Part shown: piece after piece, positions 1 to 8,401 of the stretch
How the letters are laid out: each line of letters starts with the position of its first letter
Position numbering within the stretch: the stretch's first letter is position 1
Source: Segnochrobactrum spirostomi
GTDB taxonomy: Bacteria; Pseudomonadota; Alphaproteobacteria; Rhizobiales; Segnochrobactraceae
DNA length: 64,000 nucleotides
NCBI RefSeq assembly: GCF_009600605.1
Contig: NZ_VWNA01000001.1
Coordinates: forward strand, 2,156,501 to 2,220,500
Reading direction: 5' to 3'
Notes under the pieces: generated by a model
Databases searched by the model: none
The model's input: the letters and a program-made list of their open reading frames with translations, nothing else
What the model was told of the DNA's origin: nothing
Position numbers and translations under genes: made by a program

Positions 1-155
1 ACGGATGCGCTTGTCGTCCGCGCCCACCGTGTTAACCTGTTCCAAACAGAGGGTGAACGCGAGGGCCGCGTTCGAAGGGCGAGACGGCAAAGCCGCCGCC
101 GGCTGGACGCGGTTCGAACAGGGGCCGAAAGGCTCCGCAGCGGAGGAGTGCCGTG

Positions 156-521
156 ATGGGGACCGAACGATCCGAGGGCCGACCCGCCGAGCGCTCGCTC
201 AAAGAGCGTTTCCTGTCGCTTCGGGCGATGGCACTGCGGGACGTGTCGGCCGGCACCGGGGCCGTCGCGCTCGGCGCCGGCTTCGCCGACACGCCGTGCC
301 GCATCGACGAGCCCGGCGCGCCGGCTTTGTCTGCCACCGCCGACCGCGCCCGCCGCATCTCGAACCGGCTCGCCGCCTTCGCAGGGGCCTTCGCCTTCAT
401 CGGCGGGACGGCGATCGCCTGCCCGTTCGATGCCGACGAAGCCGCCGAGGGCGACCGCCTCGAAAGCGCCGACGAGGCCACCGGCTTCATCCCCCGCAGC
501 GCCCTGCCGTTCGGCGACTGA
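156..521 (+). CDS. Hypothetical protein, 121 aa
   Basis: This small frame has a good ribosome binding site (GGAGG at about 142-146) eight bases before an ATG at 156; a GTG at 153 is an alternative start. The product is rich in Ala, Arg and Asp/Glu and has no signal peptide, no clear membrane segment and no motif I recognise. A frame on the opposite strand (32-490) is about as long but has a low-complexity Ser/Arg/Ala composition typical of antisense reading in GC-rich DNA, so I prefer the plus strand. No neighbour gives functional context, and it could be a spurious frame. Confidence 0.4.
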   Translation: MGTERSEGRPAERSLKERFLSLRAMALRDVSAGTGAVALGAGFADTPCRIDEPGAPALSATADRARRISNRLAAFAGAFAFIGGTAIACPFDADEAAEGDRLESADEATGFIPRSALPFGD

Positions 522-1019
522 GGCCGAGCGGGCGGAGAGCGATCCCCTCAGCAGAGGGCGGGCGACGGATGTGCGCCGATCCGGCCCTGATCGGGCTGGG
601 ATCAGACGAAGAGCCGCGGGTCATTGCGCGATGTCGGCGGCCCAGAACGGACTGCCGGCTGACGCGCGCGTCCGAACCTCGGCAAGACCCCGGCCTTTCC
701 TTCCGCCATCCCGATCACCGCCGCCCCGGCCGCGCCGCGCCCTCCATGAGGCCGGCTGCAGCGTGTTGTGCGCCTGAGACGGCCTGAGCGGGGACGCAAA
801 GCGCGATTTGGCTGATGGCGTAAACGCAGAGCCCACTCAGGGGCTTGAATGTCGGAGTTGGATCGCGCCGGCGCCGAGGTCCCGATCCTTTGGCGCCATT
901 GCCGGATCGGGTAGGCGGGACCCCCGCAGGATCCGACCGGCGGGGCCGGTGGACGGGGGCCGCTGCGGCGGAGATTGTCGGGAGCTTTTCCCCATCCCCC
1001 GCTCGGTGACGAACACCGC
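522..1019. other. Gap without a convincing gene
   Basis: Several short frames cross this stretch on both strands, but none has a good ribosome binding site or a recognisable product. The DNA is GC-rich and contains only short hairpins, for example five-base arms around 832-847. It probably holds the 3' region of the preceding small gene and the upstream region of the tRNA gene. Confidence 0.4.
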
Positions 1020-1048
1020 TTGCGGCGGCGGGATGCGCTGTGTATGGT
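1020..1048 (+). promoter_or_regulatory. Candidate sigma-70 promoter of tRNA-Ser
   Basis: TTGCGG at 1020-1025 and TATGGT at 1043-1048 are separated by exactly 17 bases, the standard spacing of a housekeeping promoter. Transcription would begin near 1055, about 58 bases before the mature tRNA. This is a pattern match only; the -10 element is not perfect. Confidence 0.45.
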
Positions 1049-1112
1049 CCGCGCCGCTTATCGACCCATCGGCGCCCGAATTTCGGGTGCCGACGCTGCC
1101 CAGAGCGGCTGC

Positions 1113-1202
<90 letters not shown>

Positions 1203-1337
1203 TTTCAAGCGATATGCGTTCAGAATATCCGAGGTCGAACCGACGCTCGGGCGGACGGAAGAGTCCCTGACGCGCGAGCGTCGTGCCCCCTCCCCACGCG
1301 AGGTCTCGCGGCGTCCGATCAAAGTGCGCCGCCCCCC

Positions 1338-2339
1338 TCACCCTCCGACGTCGAAGCGGATACCGGTCAACTGTTCGGCGGTGGTCCAGAGGCGGCTCGC
1401 GAGCGCGCAGTCGGTCGAGGCCGGCGGCAGTTTCGCCGGGGCCGGATCGCCTTTGATCTCGCGGATCCCGTTCGGCCCGTAATAGCCGCCGGCCAGGGCC
1501 TCGGGTGCGGTCGCGGCGAAGAGCTCGGGCAGCGCTCCTTGGCGAGCGCTGTGGCCGATCAGCGGCATGAGAAGGGGTCCTAGGAGCTTGTAGATGCCCT
1601 TGAGGTTCGCCTGCAGGTTCGTCACGGCGATGCCGGGATGGGCCGCGAGGCTCGCGATCGGCGATCCCGCAGCGCCGAGCCGCCGCTGGAGCTCCAGCGC
1701 GAAGATGAGATCGGCGAGCTTCGATTGTGTATAGGCACCGTTGAGCGGCGAATAAGCGCGTTCGCCTTGCAGATTGTCGAAGGCGATCTTGCCGCCGTGG
1801 GCCGCGATGCTCGAAAGCGTGACGATGCGGGTGCCGGCGATCGGCTTCAGGCGGGGAAACAGCAGAGCCGTCAGGGCGAACGGTCCGAGGACGTTCGTCG
1901 CGAATTGGCGCTCGTAGCCGTCTTCCGTGATCTCCCGCCTCGGCAGCGCCATCACCCCCGCATTGTTGATGAGGAGATCGAGTGAAGGGCCGGGGAAGCG
2001 CTCTTCCACCATCGCCGCGAAGGCGCGCACGCTGTCGAGCGAGGCGAGGTCGAGGAGGGCGGGCGTGAGATCGGCGGCGGGCACCGCGGCGCGGATGCGG
2101 CGGATGGCGTCCGCGGCCTTCGCCTCCGAGCGGGCGGGCAGGATGATCGCCGCGCCGTGGCGGGCGAGCTCCAGCGCCGCTTCGAAGCCGATGCCGGAAT
2201 TGGCGCCGGTGATGACGACGCGGCGCCCGTGCTGTGGCGGCATCTGATCCGCCGTCCACGACCGGCCGGTCGAGGCCGATGCCGAGGGAGAGGGGGAAGA
2301 TTTGGGGGCGGGCGCGGTGGTGGCGCTGGGTCGGGTCAT
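1338..2339 (-). CDS. SDR-family oxidoreductase (retinol dehydrogenase-like)
   Basis: This is a short-chain dehydrogenase/reductase of 333 aa. The cofactor motif TGANSGIG lies at residues 44-51, followed by NNAG in the middle and the catalytic YTQSK (Tyr-x3-Lys) near residue 205. This arrangement resembles the retinol dehydrogenase/WW-oxidoreductase branch, which usually uses NADP(H). The first 35 residues are Ser/Ala/Pro-rich and precede the Rossmann fold, so the Met at residue 33 could be the true start. The listed ATG has an upstream GAAGGGA. A perfect palindrome lies 26 bp upstream and matches one before the adjacent TetR gene, so the regulator probably controls this gene. The substrate cannot be predicted. 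Confidence 0.85.
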   Translation of the reverse strand: MTRPSATTAPAPKSSPSPSASASTGRSWTADQMPPQHGRRVVITGANSGIGFEAALELARHGAAIILPARSEAKAADAIRRIRAAVPAADLTPALLDLASLDSVRAFAAMVEERFPGPSLDLLINNAGVMALPRREITEDGYERQFATNVLGPFALTALLFPRLKPIAGTRIVTLSSIAAHGGKIAFDNLQGERAYSPLNGAYTQSKLADLIFALELQRRLGAAGSPIASLAAHPGIAVTNLQANLKGIYKLLGPLLMPLIGHSARQGALPELFAATAPEALAGGYYGPNGIREIKGDPAPAKLPPASTDCALASRLWTTAEQLTGIRFDVGG

Positions 2340-2364
2340 GTGCAGTCCCTTCTTCGACAGATTA

Positions 2365-2382
2365 TGAGTGATTGCTCACTCA
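2365..2382. promoter_or_regulatory. TetR operator upstream of the SDR gene
   Basis: TGAGTGA-TTGC-TCACTCA is a perfect inverted repeat with 7-bp arms. It lies between the TetR stop and the SDR start. A close variant sits just before the TetR gene (2989-3004), which points to one repressor acting at both. Confidence 0.75.
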
Positions 2383-2401
2383 ATCATTAGGCAAATCGAG
2401 A

Positions 2402-2974
2402 TCACGCGCCGCCGATAGCCCGCCAGAACGCTTCGAAGCCGCGGCGGCGATGGGCCGGGTGGGCGCCGCGGTCTGCCTCGATCCGATCGATGGTCATTTC
2501 GGCCAACGCCTCGAACACGGCGGACGTGAAGTCCGGAGAGGTCGCGTGCGCCGGGTCGGCGCCGGCGCCCTCGAACAGGGCGCCGGCCATGGTCGTCATC
2601 GCCGGCAGGGTGGCGTTGCGGCTCTCGGCGGTGATCGTCTCGGACACCCGCAATTGCTTGAGCGCGCGCCTTTTGTCCGCGTGCGCCACGCCCCAATCGA
2701 CATAGGCGGACCACACCGCCTCCCACCGGCCGGGCCGGTCGTCGCGCGCCTGAAACGCCGCCATCACGGCGTCGACGAGGTCCTGCTTGAGCCAGACATA
2801 GAGCGCGTTGAGGAGAGCGTCCTTGGTCGGGAAATATTTGAAGACGGTGCCGTCGGCGACGGACGCGGCCTGGGCGATCTTCGCCGAGCGCGCCGCGAGC
2901 CCGTCGGCCGCGACCCAATGCGCCGCCGCCTCCAGGATCGCCGTCCGCTTGTCCTTGCTGAGCGCCCGCGCCAC
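2402..2974 (-). CDS. TetR-family transcriptional regulator
   Basis: The product of 190 aa starts with the classic TetR DNA-binding domain: a helix after KRTAILEAA, the recognition region around IAQAASVADGTVFKYF, then a divergent helical ligand-binding domain. I chose the GTG at 2974 because the longer frame, open to 3208, would place the upstream operator inside coding sequence and would add a Pro/Arg-rich stretch unlike this family. A palindrome begins 15 bp upstream of this start and a second copy lies before the SDR gene. The simplest reading is autorepression plus control of the downstream SDR enzyme, with which it may also be cotranscribed. The ligand is unknown. Confidence 0.85.
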   Translation of the reverse strand: MARALSKDKRTAILEAAAHWVAADGLAARSAKIAQAASVADGTVFKYFPTKDALLNALYVWLKQDLVDAVMAAFQARDDRPGRWEAVWSAYVDWGVAHADKRRALKQLRVSETITAESRNATLPAMTTMAGALFEGAGADPAHATSPDFTSAVFEALAEMTIDRIEADRGAHPAHRRRGFEAFWRAIGGA

Positions 2975-2988
2975 GACCCGACCTATAA

Positions 2989-3004
2989 TGAGTGCCTGCT
3001 CACT
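2989..3004. promoter_or_regulatory. TetR operator upstream of its own gene
   Basis: TGAGTGC-CTGC-TCACT shares the half-sites TGAGTG and TCACT, and the same 4-bp spacer length, with the palindrome at 2365-2382. It lies 15 bp before the chosen TetR start, as expected for autoregulation. Confidence 0.65.
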
Positions 3005-3020
3005 TTTTACGTCAGGGGCG

Positions 3021-3060
3021 GGGCGGTGGCAAGGGGGGCGGGGCGGTGGCAAGGGGGGCG
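3021..3060. repeat. Two perfect 20-bp tandem units
   Basis: The 20-bp unit gggcggtggcaaggggggcg occurs at 3021-3040 and again without change at 3041-3060, with a partial unit before it. The repeat lies in the gap upstream of the TetR gene. It looks like a recent slippage product; no function is evident. Confidence 0.85.
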
Positions 3061-3167
3061 AGAGGGGGAAGCGGGAGCGCAGAAGCGTTCGGCGTGCCGC
3101 CAATAGGACGGAGGCCTCCTGAACGATGGCCGTCAGCACCCACTCCTCTATCCTACGGTTTCGAAGC

Positions 3168-4556
3168 TCAATCTGGGAGCCATGCGCAATGGCCCCAATG
3201 CTGCGCATATCGGCTCGCGAACTCTCTCATTTCCCGAACATTGGCCTGAGGTGTCAGGCACGCCCGAGCGCAGGTGGCGACGACATCCCGGTATAAGGCA
3301 AGCGAAACCGGCCGGATGCCGTGGTAATTCATCATTAGGCGGTGGAGGTGTTCCGTAATAGCCTCGCCGCGGGGCGTCATGACAATGGTCGGGGGAGTGC
3401 CATAAGCATTGATCAAGACGTACCGCCAACTGGGATCGGCCTCCCCCTGCGCCGGAACGAGTTCACAAGGGCAGGCATCGCCGCCTCCCGAAATCTCCTC
3501 ATAGAGCGCTTGAATCGCCTGAGCTTTCCTAGCGATCAGAACGTAAGGTCCCGCAGGCGTATAGCTCTGCATACGTTCGTCGTATTCTATACCCAGCAAG
3601 CGTGATAGGTCGTCTCGAGCGGTTTCATCCAGGCCCGTCCGTTCCGACGTAAACCATTGAAGTTGGCGCAATGTGATACCGACTGTCGCTGCCACCTCTT
3701 TCGGCGGGTTGGGCCAGCACGCTATCAGGTACTTCGCGATTTCAGGCGTGTTGTCGCGCTCCTGGGAGGCCGGCATTTCGTAATCATCTTCGTCGGCGTC
3801 ATCGTAGGGCGCCGGCCCCTTAAGTAACCAACTTCGGCCGCTAAACCCATCGTTGTGGAAATAACGCGGCTGATCTGGCGGGAGCGACATCTCCCAAGAT
3901 GACAGCCATGTGCCTGCTTTCCAGCAACCACCTTCGAGAGGGAGGGATGGCGGAACGCGCATTGGTAAATTTAACCACTTCTCGATACGCATCTCCAGTT
4001 TTGTTTTGCTTAATCCATCATCCGTGCGACGTGCATTCCAGGCATGGTCGTCTCGCGCATCCTGACAAAGCGCCTCGATGCATGCGTTCAACGAAAGATC
4101 GATCGGCTTATGTCGTTGCGAAAGCCAGCGGGAGCAGTCGTGAGCCCAACGAAGCGATGCGGGAACGGTCTTATCCTTGGCGCCAGCAATCTCAAGGCGG
4201 ATACCGATCCCAGCTAGATAGTCCGCCAATCCGGGATCAGACAGCGCCAGAGAGCCGTTGACACGAAGAACATCTGGCGTGCCACGCAGCCCTTCTGCGT
4301 CTCCCCAGGCTGTCAGCAGCACTTCACGGAGAGATTTCGGTTCATCGACCGGCGAAAATGTCAGCCATCGGATCGGCAGGCCGGCGACGGTGACGCCGTA
4401 GAGAAGGATAGGCGCCAGCTCGCGTTGCCTTGCATCCGCCAGTCTTATCGGATCGCGCACAGCGACGATGCCATAACGCGGATGATGGAAAAGGAACTTG
4501 GCGATCGAGACGTAAAAATGATGCTCTCGGCTTTCTTGGGCTCTTTGATCATTCAT
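3168..4556 (-). CDS. Orphan protein of unknown function, lower-GC gene
   Basis: I do not recognise this 462-aa product. It has no signal peptide or membrane segment and no catalytic motif I can name. The N-terminal half is alpha/beta-like. The middle is acidic (DDADEDDYEMP near residue 250). The C-terminal third contains a possible helix-turn-helix (KEVAATVGITLRQLQWF). The longer start at 4577 adds seven residues and has no ribosome binding site, so I used the ATG at 4556. Codon use and base composition are clearly less GC-rich than all neighbours, and the DNA beyond its start is AT-richer still. This suggests horizontal acquisition of the gene with its own promoter. It is flanked by unrelated TetR and DUF1345 genes. 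Confidence 0.7.
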   Translation of the reverse strand: MNDQRAQESREHHFYVSIAKFLFHHPRYGIVAVRDPIRLADARQRELAPILLYGVTVAGLPIRWLTFSPVDEPKSLREVLLTAWGDAEGLRGTPDVLRVNGSLALSDPGLADYLAGIGIRLEIAGAKDKTVPASLRWAHDCSRWLSQRHKPIDLSLNACIEALCQDARDDHAWNARRTDDGLSKTKLEMRIEKWLNLPMRVPPSLPLEGGCWKAGTWLSSWEMSLPPDQPRYFHNDGFSGRSWLLKGPAPYDDADEDDYEMPASQERDNTPEIAKYLIACWPNPPKEVAATVGITLRQLQWFTSERTGLDETARDDLSRLLGIEYDERMQSYTPAGPYVLIARKAQAIQALYEEISGGGDACPCELVPAQGEADPSWRYVLINAYGTPPTIVMTPRGEAITEHLHRLMMNYHGIRPVSLALYRDVVATCARACLTPQANVREMREFASRYAQHWGHCAWLPD

Positions 4557-4882
4557 CGTCGATTCCAAACCTATCAACCGACTGCATTGGGAGTTATGTA
4601 AAGTTTTTTGTGATGCGTTTTATTCATCACATGCTGTCGCAGCTCCGCCACTCCACGCCTTAGCGATGGTGGCGAGATGCAGGTCGGAGGTCTCTGAGAC
4701 GCCGCGCCTAGCTGCAGTTTAGGAAGCGCATGGACGCGCGCAATAGGTCCATGAGTTCGACGTATATACGTAGAGCGCGTTGTTCCGCACCGAGATCAGA
4801 CGCAGCGCGACCCTGAAAGCATAAAGAAATACGAAATAAATGCTAGCCCCGCCGTCCTGGTGTGCGCTTGATCCGAATACCC
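4557..4882. other. AT-richer gap between the orphan gene and the DUF1345 gene
   Basis: No gene is supported here. The composition is visibly AT-richer than the genome, with runs such as AAGTTTTTTG. A perfect 12-bp palindrome, ACGTATATACGT, lies at 4760-4771. The stretch should contain the promoter of the orphan gene (minus strand) and may mark the edge of an acquired segment. Confidence 0.5.
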
Positions 4883-5542
4883 TCAGCCGCTCAGCGTGTT
4901 GATGCTGAAGGCCAGGATGCCGATGTTGAAGATGAAGGCGGCGAGGCAGTGGAAGGTCACGGCGCGGCGCATCGCCGTCGTGGTCACGTCGACGTCGGCG
5001 GTCTGGAACGTCATCCCGAGGCAGAACGCGAAATAGATGAAGTCCCAATATTTGGGCTCTTCGGTCTCTGGAAAGCGCAGGCCACCGGCGTCCTCGCGGC
5101 CGTCGGGACGGAAATAATAGAGATGGGCATAGTGGATGGTGTAGACGGTGTTGCTGAAGAACCAGGCGAGCACCAGCGTCACCGAGATCAGCGCGATGGT
5201 TGCCGAACTGGCGCGGCCCTCTTCCAGCCCCTCGCTGACCACCACGGTCAGGATCAGCAGAATCATGAGGAACGTGAGCCCCAGCAGAACCGGCTGGTTG
5301 GCGTCGTTGTGCTTGGCGTTCGCGCGCAGATCGTTGGGCCTGTCGTCCAACAATCCGTAGCACGAGACCAGGAAGGTGACCGCGGCGACGTCGAACCCGA
5401 TCATGAAGCCGAGACGCCAGCCGAGAAACGAGATCGCCACGCTCGCGACCGCAATCAGCACGAGCCCGAAGGCGATGAAGCGCGGCGGCGCGATGATGTT
5501 GCCGATGCCGCGGGCCTTCAGTCTCGATCGGTGCGGCGTCAT
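4883..5542 (-). CDS. DUF1345-family inner-membrane protein
   Basis: The product of 219 aa is an integral membrane protein with about five hydrophobic segments. Its C-terminal half carries the conserved DUF1345 pattern: FSNTVYTIHYAHLYY, then a PKYWDFIYFAFCLGMTFQ block and a DVTTTAMRRAV block. The family has no assigned function. I chose the ATG at 5542, which begins a short basic leader (MTPHRSRLKARG) before the first membrane segment; the frame extends upstream to 5734 but that part is Arg/Pro-rich and unlike the family. GGAG lies about ten bases upstream of the start. Confidence 0.8.
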   Translation of the reverse strand: MTPHRSRLKARGIGNIIAPPRFIAFGLVLIAVASVAISFLGWRLGFMIGFDVAAVTFLVSCYGLLDDRPNDLRANAKHNDANQPVLLGLTFLMILLILTVVVSEGLEEGRASSATIALISVTLVLAWFFSNTVYTIHYAHLYYFRPDGREDAGGLRFPETEEPKYWDFIYFAFCLGMTFQTADVDVTTTAMRRAVTFHCLAAFIFNIGILAFSINTLSG

Positions 5543-5836
5543 GCGATTTCGGTCTCCAGGGAGGCAGCGCGATGATGCGCGGCGCGGGCGCCGGCGGGTC
5601 CGGCGTCTCGCGGGATGCGGATCCGACGCTTTATGCCCCGATGGCGGTGCGATTGACATCACCCATCGGGGCCTTGCCGTCCCTGAATGATCCCCGGCGC
5701 CCGCGGCCGCGGCGGCGCTTCGGCGTCGCGGCACGTGGGGGTCGCGGCACTTGGGCGTCGGGGCGAGGGATCTGCCTCCGGCGTGCTCCCGGCGACGGCC
5801 TGGGCCGCCGCCGGGGGCGCCTGTCTCCGGCCGGCC

Positions 5837-6616
5837 TCAGATGCCGAGGCCGCCGGCCATGTTGATCTGCTCGCCACTGATGTAGCCGGCCGAGGGGCCG
5901 GCGAGGAAGCAGACGGTGTCGGCCACCTCCTCCAAGGTCGCGATGCGGCGGATCGGGTGCATGTCGAGAATGCCCTCACGGTTCGGCAGCTCGCCCGCGA
6001 CCTCGGCGGCCATGTCGGTCGGCATGATGCCCGGCTGCACGACGTTCACCGTGATGTCGCGGCGGCCGAGCTCGCGGGCGATGCCCTTGGCGTAGCCGGC
6101 GAGCGCCCACTTGGTGCCGGCATAATCGGCGACGCCCGGGAAGGGGACGACGGAGCCGAGCCGCGAGCCGATGAAGACGATCCGCCCGCCGTCGGTCAGC
6201 TTCGGCGCGGCGGCGCGGGTGACGGCGATCGTCCCGAGCACGTTGACCTGCCATTGGCGGTTATAATGGGCGCCGTCCAAGGTGGGGTCGTCGACACTCT
6301 GGCCTTGGATCGCGATCCCGGCATTGTTGACCAGGATGTCGAGCCGGCCGAATTCGTCGATCACGCGGTCGATCAGAGGTTTGGCGACATCGAGGTCGGA
6401 CTGGTCGGCCTTGACCGCGAGAGCGCGGACGCCCTTTGCCCGCAGACCCGCGACGACCGCCTCGGCCTTTTCCGCGGAGGCAGCGTAGGTGATGGCGACA
6501 TCCGCACCGCGGTCGGCCAGGGCGGCGGCGATGGCGGCACCGAGACCGCGTGAGCCGCCGGTGACGAGGGCGACCTTGCCGGCGAGCGAGGGCGACGCGT
6601 TCGAGGGATCGGCCAT
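5837..6616 (-). CDS. SDR-family oxidoreductase (FabG-like)
   Basis: This classical short-chain dehydrogenase of 259 aa has the cofactor motif TGGSRGLGAA near the N-terminus, NNAG, and the active-site YAGTK after a catalytic serine region (FIGSRLGSVVP). The C-terminal GYISGEQINMAGG is typical of the FabG/3-oxoacyl-ACP reductase-like group, although the genuine fabG is normally in a fatty-acid gene cluster. AAAGGA precedes the ATG at good spacing. It is divergent from a TetR gene, and an 18-bp perfect palindrome lies between them, so it is probably under that repressor. The substrate is not predictable. Confidence 0.88.
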   Translation of the reverse strand: MADPSNASPSLAGKVALVTGGSRGLGAAIAAALADRGADVAITYAASAEKAEAVVAGLRAKGVRALAVKADQSDLDVAKPLIDRVIDEFGRLDILVNNAGIAIQGQSVDDPTLDGAHYNRQWQVNVLGTIAVTRAAAPKLTDGGRIVFIGSRLGSVVPFPGVADYAGTKWALAGYAKGIARELGRRDITVNVVQPGIMPTDMAAEVAGELPNREGILDMHPIRRIATLEEVADTVCFLAGPSAGYISGEQINMAGGLGI

Positions 6617-6675
6617 GGGAAATCCTTTGCGTGCGGAGACGGGCAGGCGCCGCGCCCCGCGGGTTCGGTTTCAAT

Positions 6676-6693
6676 TTGTAATGGCCATTACAA
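6676..6693. promoter_or_regulatory. Perfect 18-bp palindrome, likely TetR operator
   Basis: TTGTAATGG-CCATTACAA is a gapless 18-bp palindrome in the 156-bp space between the divergent SDR and TetR genes. A weaker dyad, ATAA-N6-TTAT, follows at 6738-6751 close to the TetR start. The placement suits one repressor controlling both promoters. Confidence 0.75.
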
Positions 6694-6772
6694 TAACGAT
6701 TGGTATGAAATGTGGACGGCGGCCGTCAAGCGGTTTAATAATTGCCGTTATGAAAAAGCCCGAGGCCCGCTG

Positions 6773-7375
6773 ATGGGTCGCCATCGCGAATTCGACGTCG
6801 ATAAGGCGCTCGACGCGGCCCTGTGCGTGTTCTGGCGCAAGGGCTACGAGGGCGCGTCGTATTCCGATCTGACGCAGGCGACCGGCGTCGAGCGGCCGGC
6901 GCTCTATTCGGCGTTCGGCAACAAGGAGGCGCTCTTCCGCCGCGCGCTCGCCCGCTATTACGACACCTATCTCGATTATCTGCCGGCTGCCCTGGCGCTG
7001 CCGACCGCCCGCGAGGTCGTCGCCCACATCCTGTACGGCGCGGCCGAGCTCAACACCCGCTACGAAAACCACCTCGGCTGCCTCGGCATCAACGGGGCGG
7101 TGGCCGGCTCGGACGAGGCGGAGCCGATCCGCCAAGCCTTGGTCGAGGCGCGCGCCGCAGCGGGCGCGCAGTTGCAGGCGCGGCTCGAACGGGCGAAAGC
7201 CGAGCGCGACCTGCCGGAGACGGCGAAGCCGGACGCCCTCGCCGCCTTCGTCATGGCGGTCGTCCACGGCATGGCGGTGCAGGCGAAAGCCGGCTTCTGC
7301 CGCGCCGCCCTCGAAGCCGTGGCCGAACAGGCGCTAGCGACGTGGCCGGTCGGCGCGGCCGACGGCAAGCCCTGA
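6773..7375 (+). CDS. TetR-family transcriptional regulator
   Basis: The 200-aa product begins MGRHREFDVDKALDAAL and carries a TetR helix-turn-helix over about residues 25-50 (YSDLTQATGVERPALYSAF, then GNKEALF). The C-terminal domain, with a conserved CLGINGAV region, resembles the AcrR/TetR_C group often found beside oxidoreductases. I chose the ATG at 6773 because the longer frame adds 21 residues that overlap the probable promoter. The divergent SDR gene and the palindrome between them make this its likely target. Confidence 0.88.
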   Translation: MGRHREFDVDKALDAALCVFWRKGYEGASYSDLTQATGVERPALYSAFGNKEALFRRALARYYDTYLDYLPAALALPTAREVVAHILYGAAELNTRYENHLGCLGINGAVAGSDEAEPIRQALVEARAAAGAQLQARLERAKAERDLPETAKPDALAAFVMAVVHGMAVQAKAGFCRAALEAVAEQALATWPVGAADGKP

Positions 7376-7406
7376 CCACGTCGCAAGACCCGGCCGCGCC
7401 GTTGCC

Positions 7407-8300
7407 TCACGCCGGTCCGAACTCGGTGAGGAGGGCGTCGACGAAGGACTTCACCTTGACCGTCGGGCGCCGCCCGGCCGGGTAGAGAACGTGCATCGGG
7501 CGGACCGGCCCTTGATAATCCGGCAGGACGCGGACAAGCCGACCGGCATCGATCTCCCCTTGCAGCACGCTCTCCGGCCCGAGGGTGACGCCGTAGCCCT
7601 CGATCGCCGCATGGAGCAGGATCTTCCAATCGTTGCTGCGGATGCGCCCGTGCGCCCGCACCGCCTCGGTCCGGCCGTCGCGGGCGAACCGCCATTGGCT
7701 CGGGACCGACGGCGACCAATAGGCGTAGACGAGACATTCGTGCGCCTCGAGCTCGGCCGGGGTCGCAGGCGTGCCGCGCCGGGCGAGATAAGCCGGCGCG
7801 GCGCAGGCGATCAGCCGGTATGACGCGAGCGGGTGGGCGATGAGCGAGGCATCCTCGAAGACGCCGATGCGCACGAGCACCTCGAAGCCCTCCTCCAGCG
7901 GATCGACGAACCGGTCGCTCAAGGTCAGGTCGATGCTCATCTCGGGAAAGCGCGCCAGGTAGCGCGTCACGAACGGGGCGAGGCTGAAGGCGCCGAAGGT
8001 CACGGGTGCGTTGACCCTGAGCACACCGTTCGGCTGGGAGCGCATGTCATGGGCGAGCGCCTCCGCCGCCTCGGCCTCCGCCAGCACCAGCTTGCAGCGC
8101 TCGTAGAAGGCGCGGCCGACATCGGTCAGGCTCTGCCGCCGTGTGGTGCGGTGGAGGAGGGTGGTGCCGAGCCGGTCCTCGAGGAAGACGACGTGCTTCG
8201 CCACCATCTGCGCCGACATCCCCGTCGCCTCGGCGGCGGCCGCGAAGGAGCCGAGATCCGCCGCCTTGACGAACACCGCCATGCTGGTGAGCCGGTCCAT
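7407..8300 (-). CDS. LysR-family transcriptional regulator
   Basis: The product of 297 aa has an N-terminal winged helix-turn-helix (SFAAAAEATGMSAQMVAKHV) and the usual linker helix, followed by a periplasmic-binding-protein-like effector domain. It fits the large group of LysR proteins that control neighbouring oxidoreductases. It is divergent from the F420-reductase-like gene at 8402, with 101 bp between the starts, which is the normal layout for a LysR regulator and its target. The ribosome binding site is weak, and an internal Met at residue 7 is an alternative start. The inducer is unknown. Confidence 0.88.
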   Translation of the reverse strand: MDRLTSMAVFVKAADLGSFAAAAEATGMSAQMVAKHVVFLEDRLGTTLLHRTTRRQSLTDVGRAFYERCKLVLAEAEAAEALAHDMRSQPNGVLRVNAPVTFGAFSLAPFVTRYLARFPEMSIDLTLSDRFVDPLEEGFEVLVRIGVFEDASLIAHPLASYRLIACAAPAYLARRGTPATPAELEAHECLVYAYWSPSVPSQWRFARDGRTEAVRAHGRIRSNDWKILLHAAIEGYGVTLGPESVLQGEIDAGRLVRVLPDYQGPVRPMHVLYPAGRRPTVKVKSFVDALLTEFGPA

Positions 8301-8401
8301 GATTCAACCCGTTCAGTTGGGAATGCCATTTCAAGATAGAGATTTATCGCCATGCAGCGATGAATAGCATCGCCGGGACCATCCATCTCGGAGCGATCAT
8401 C

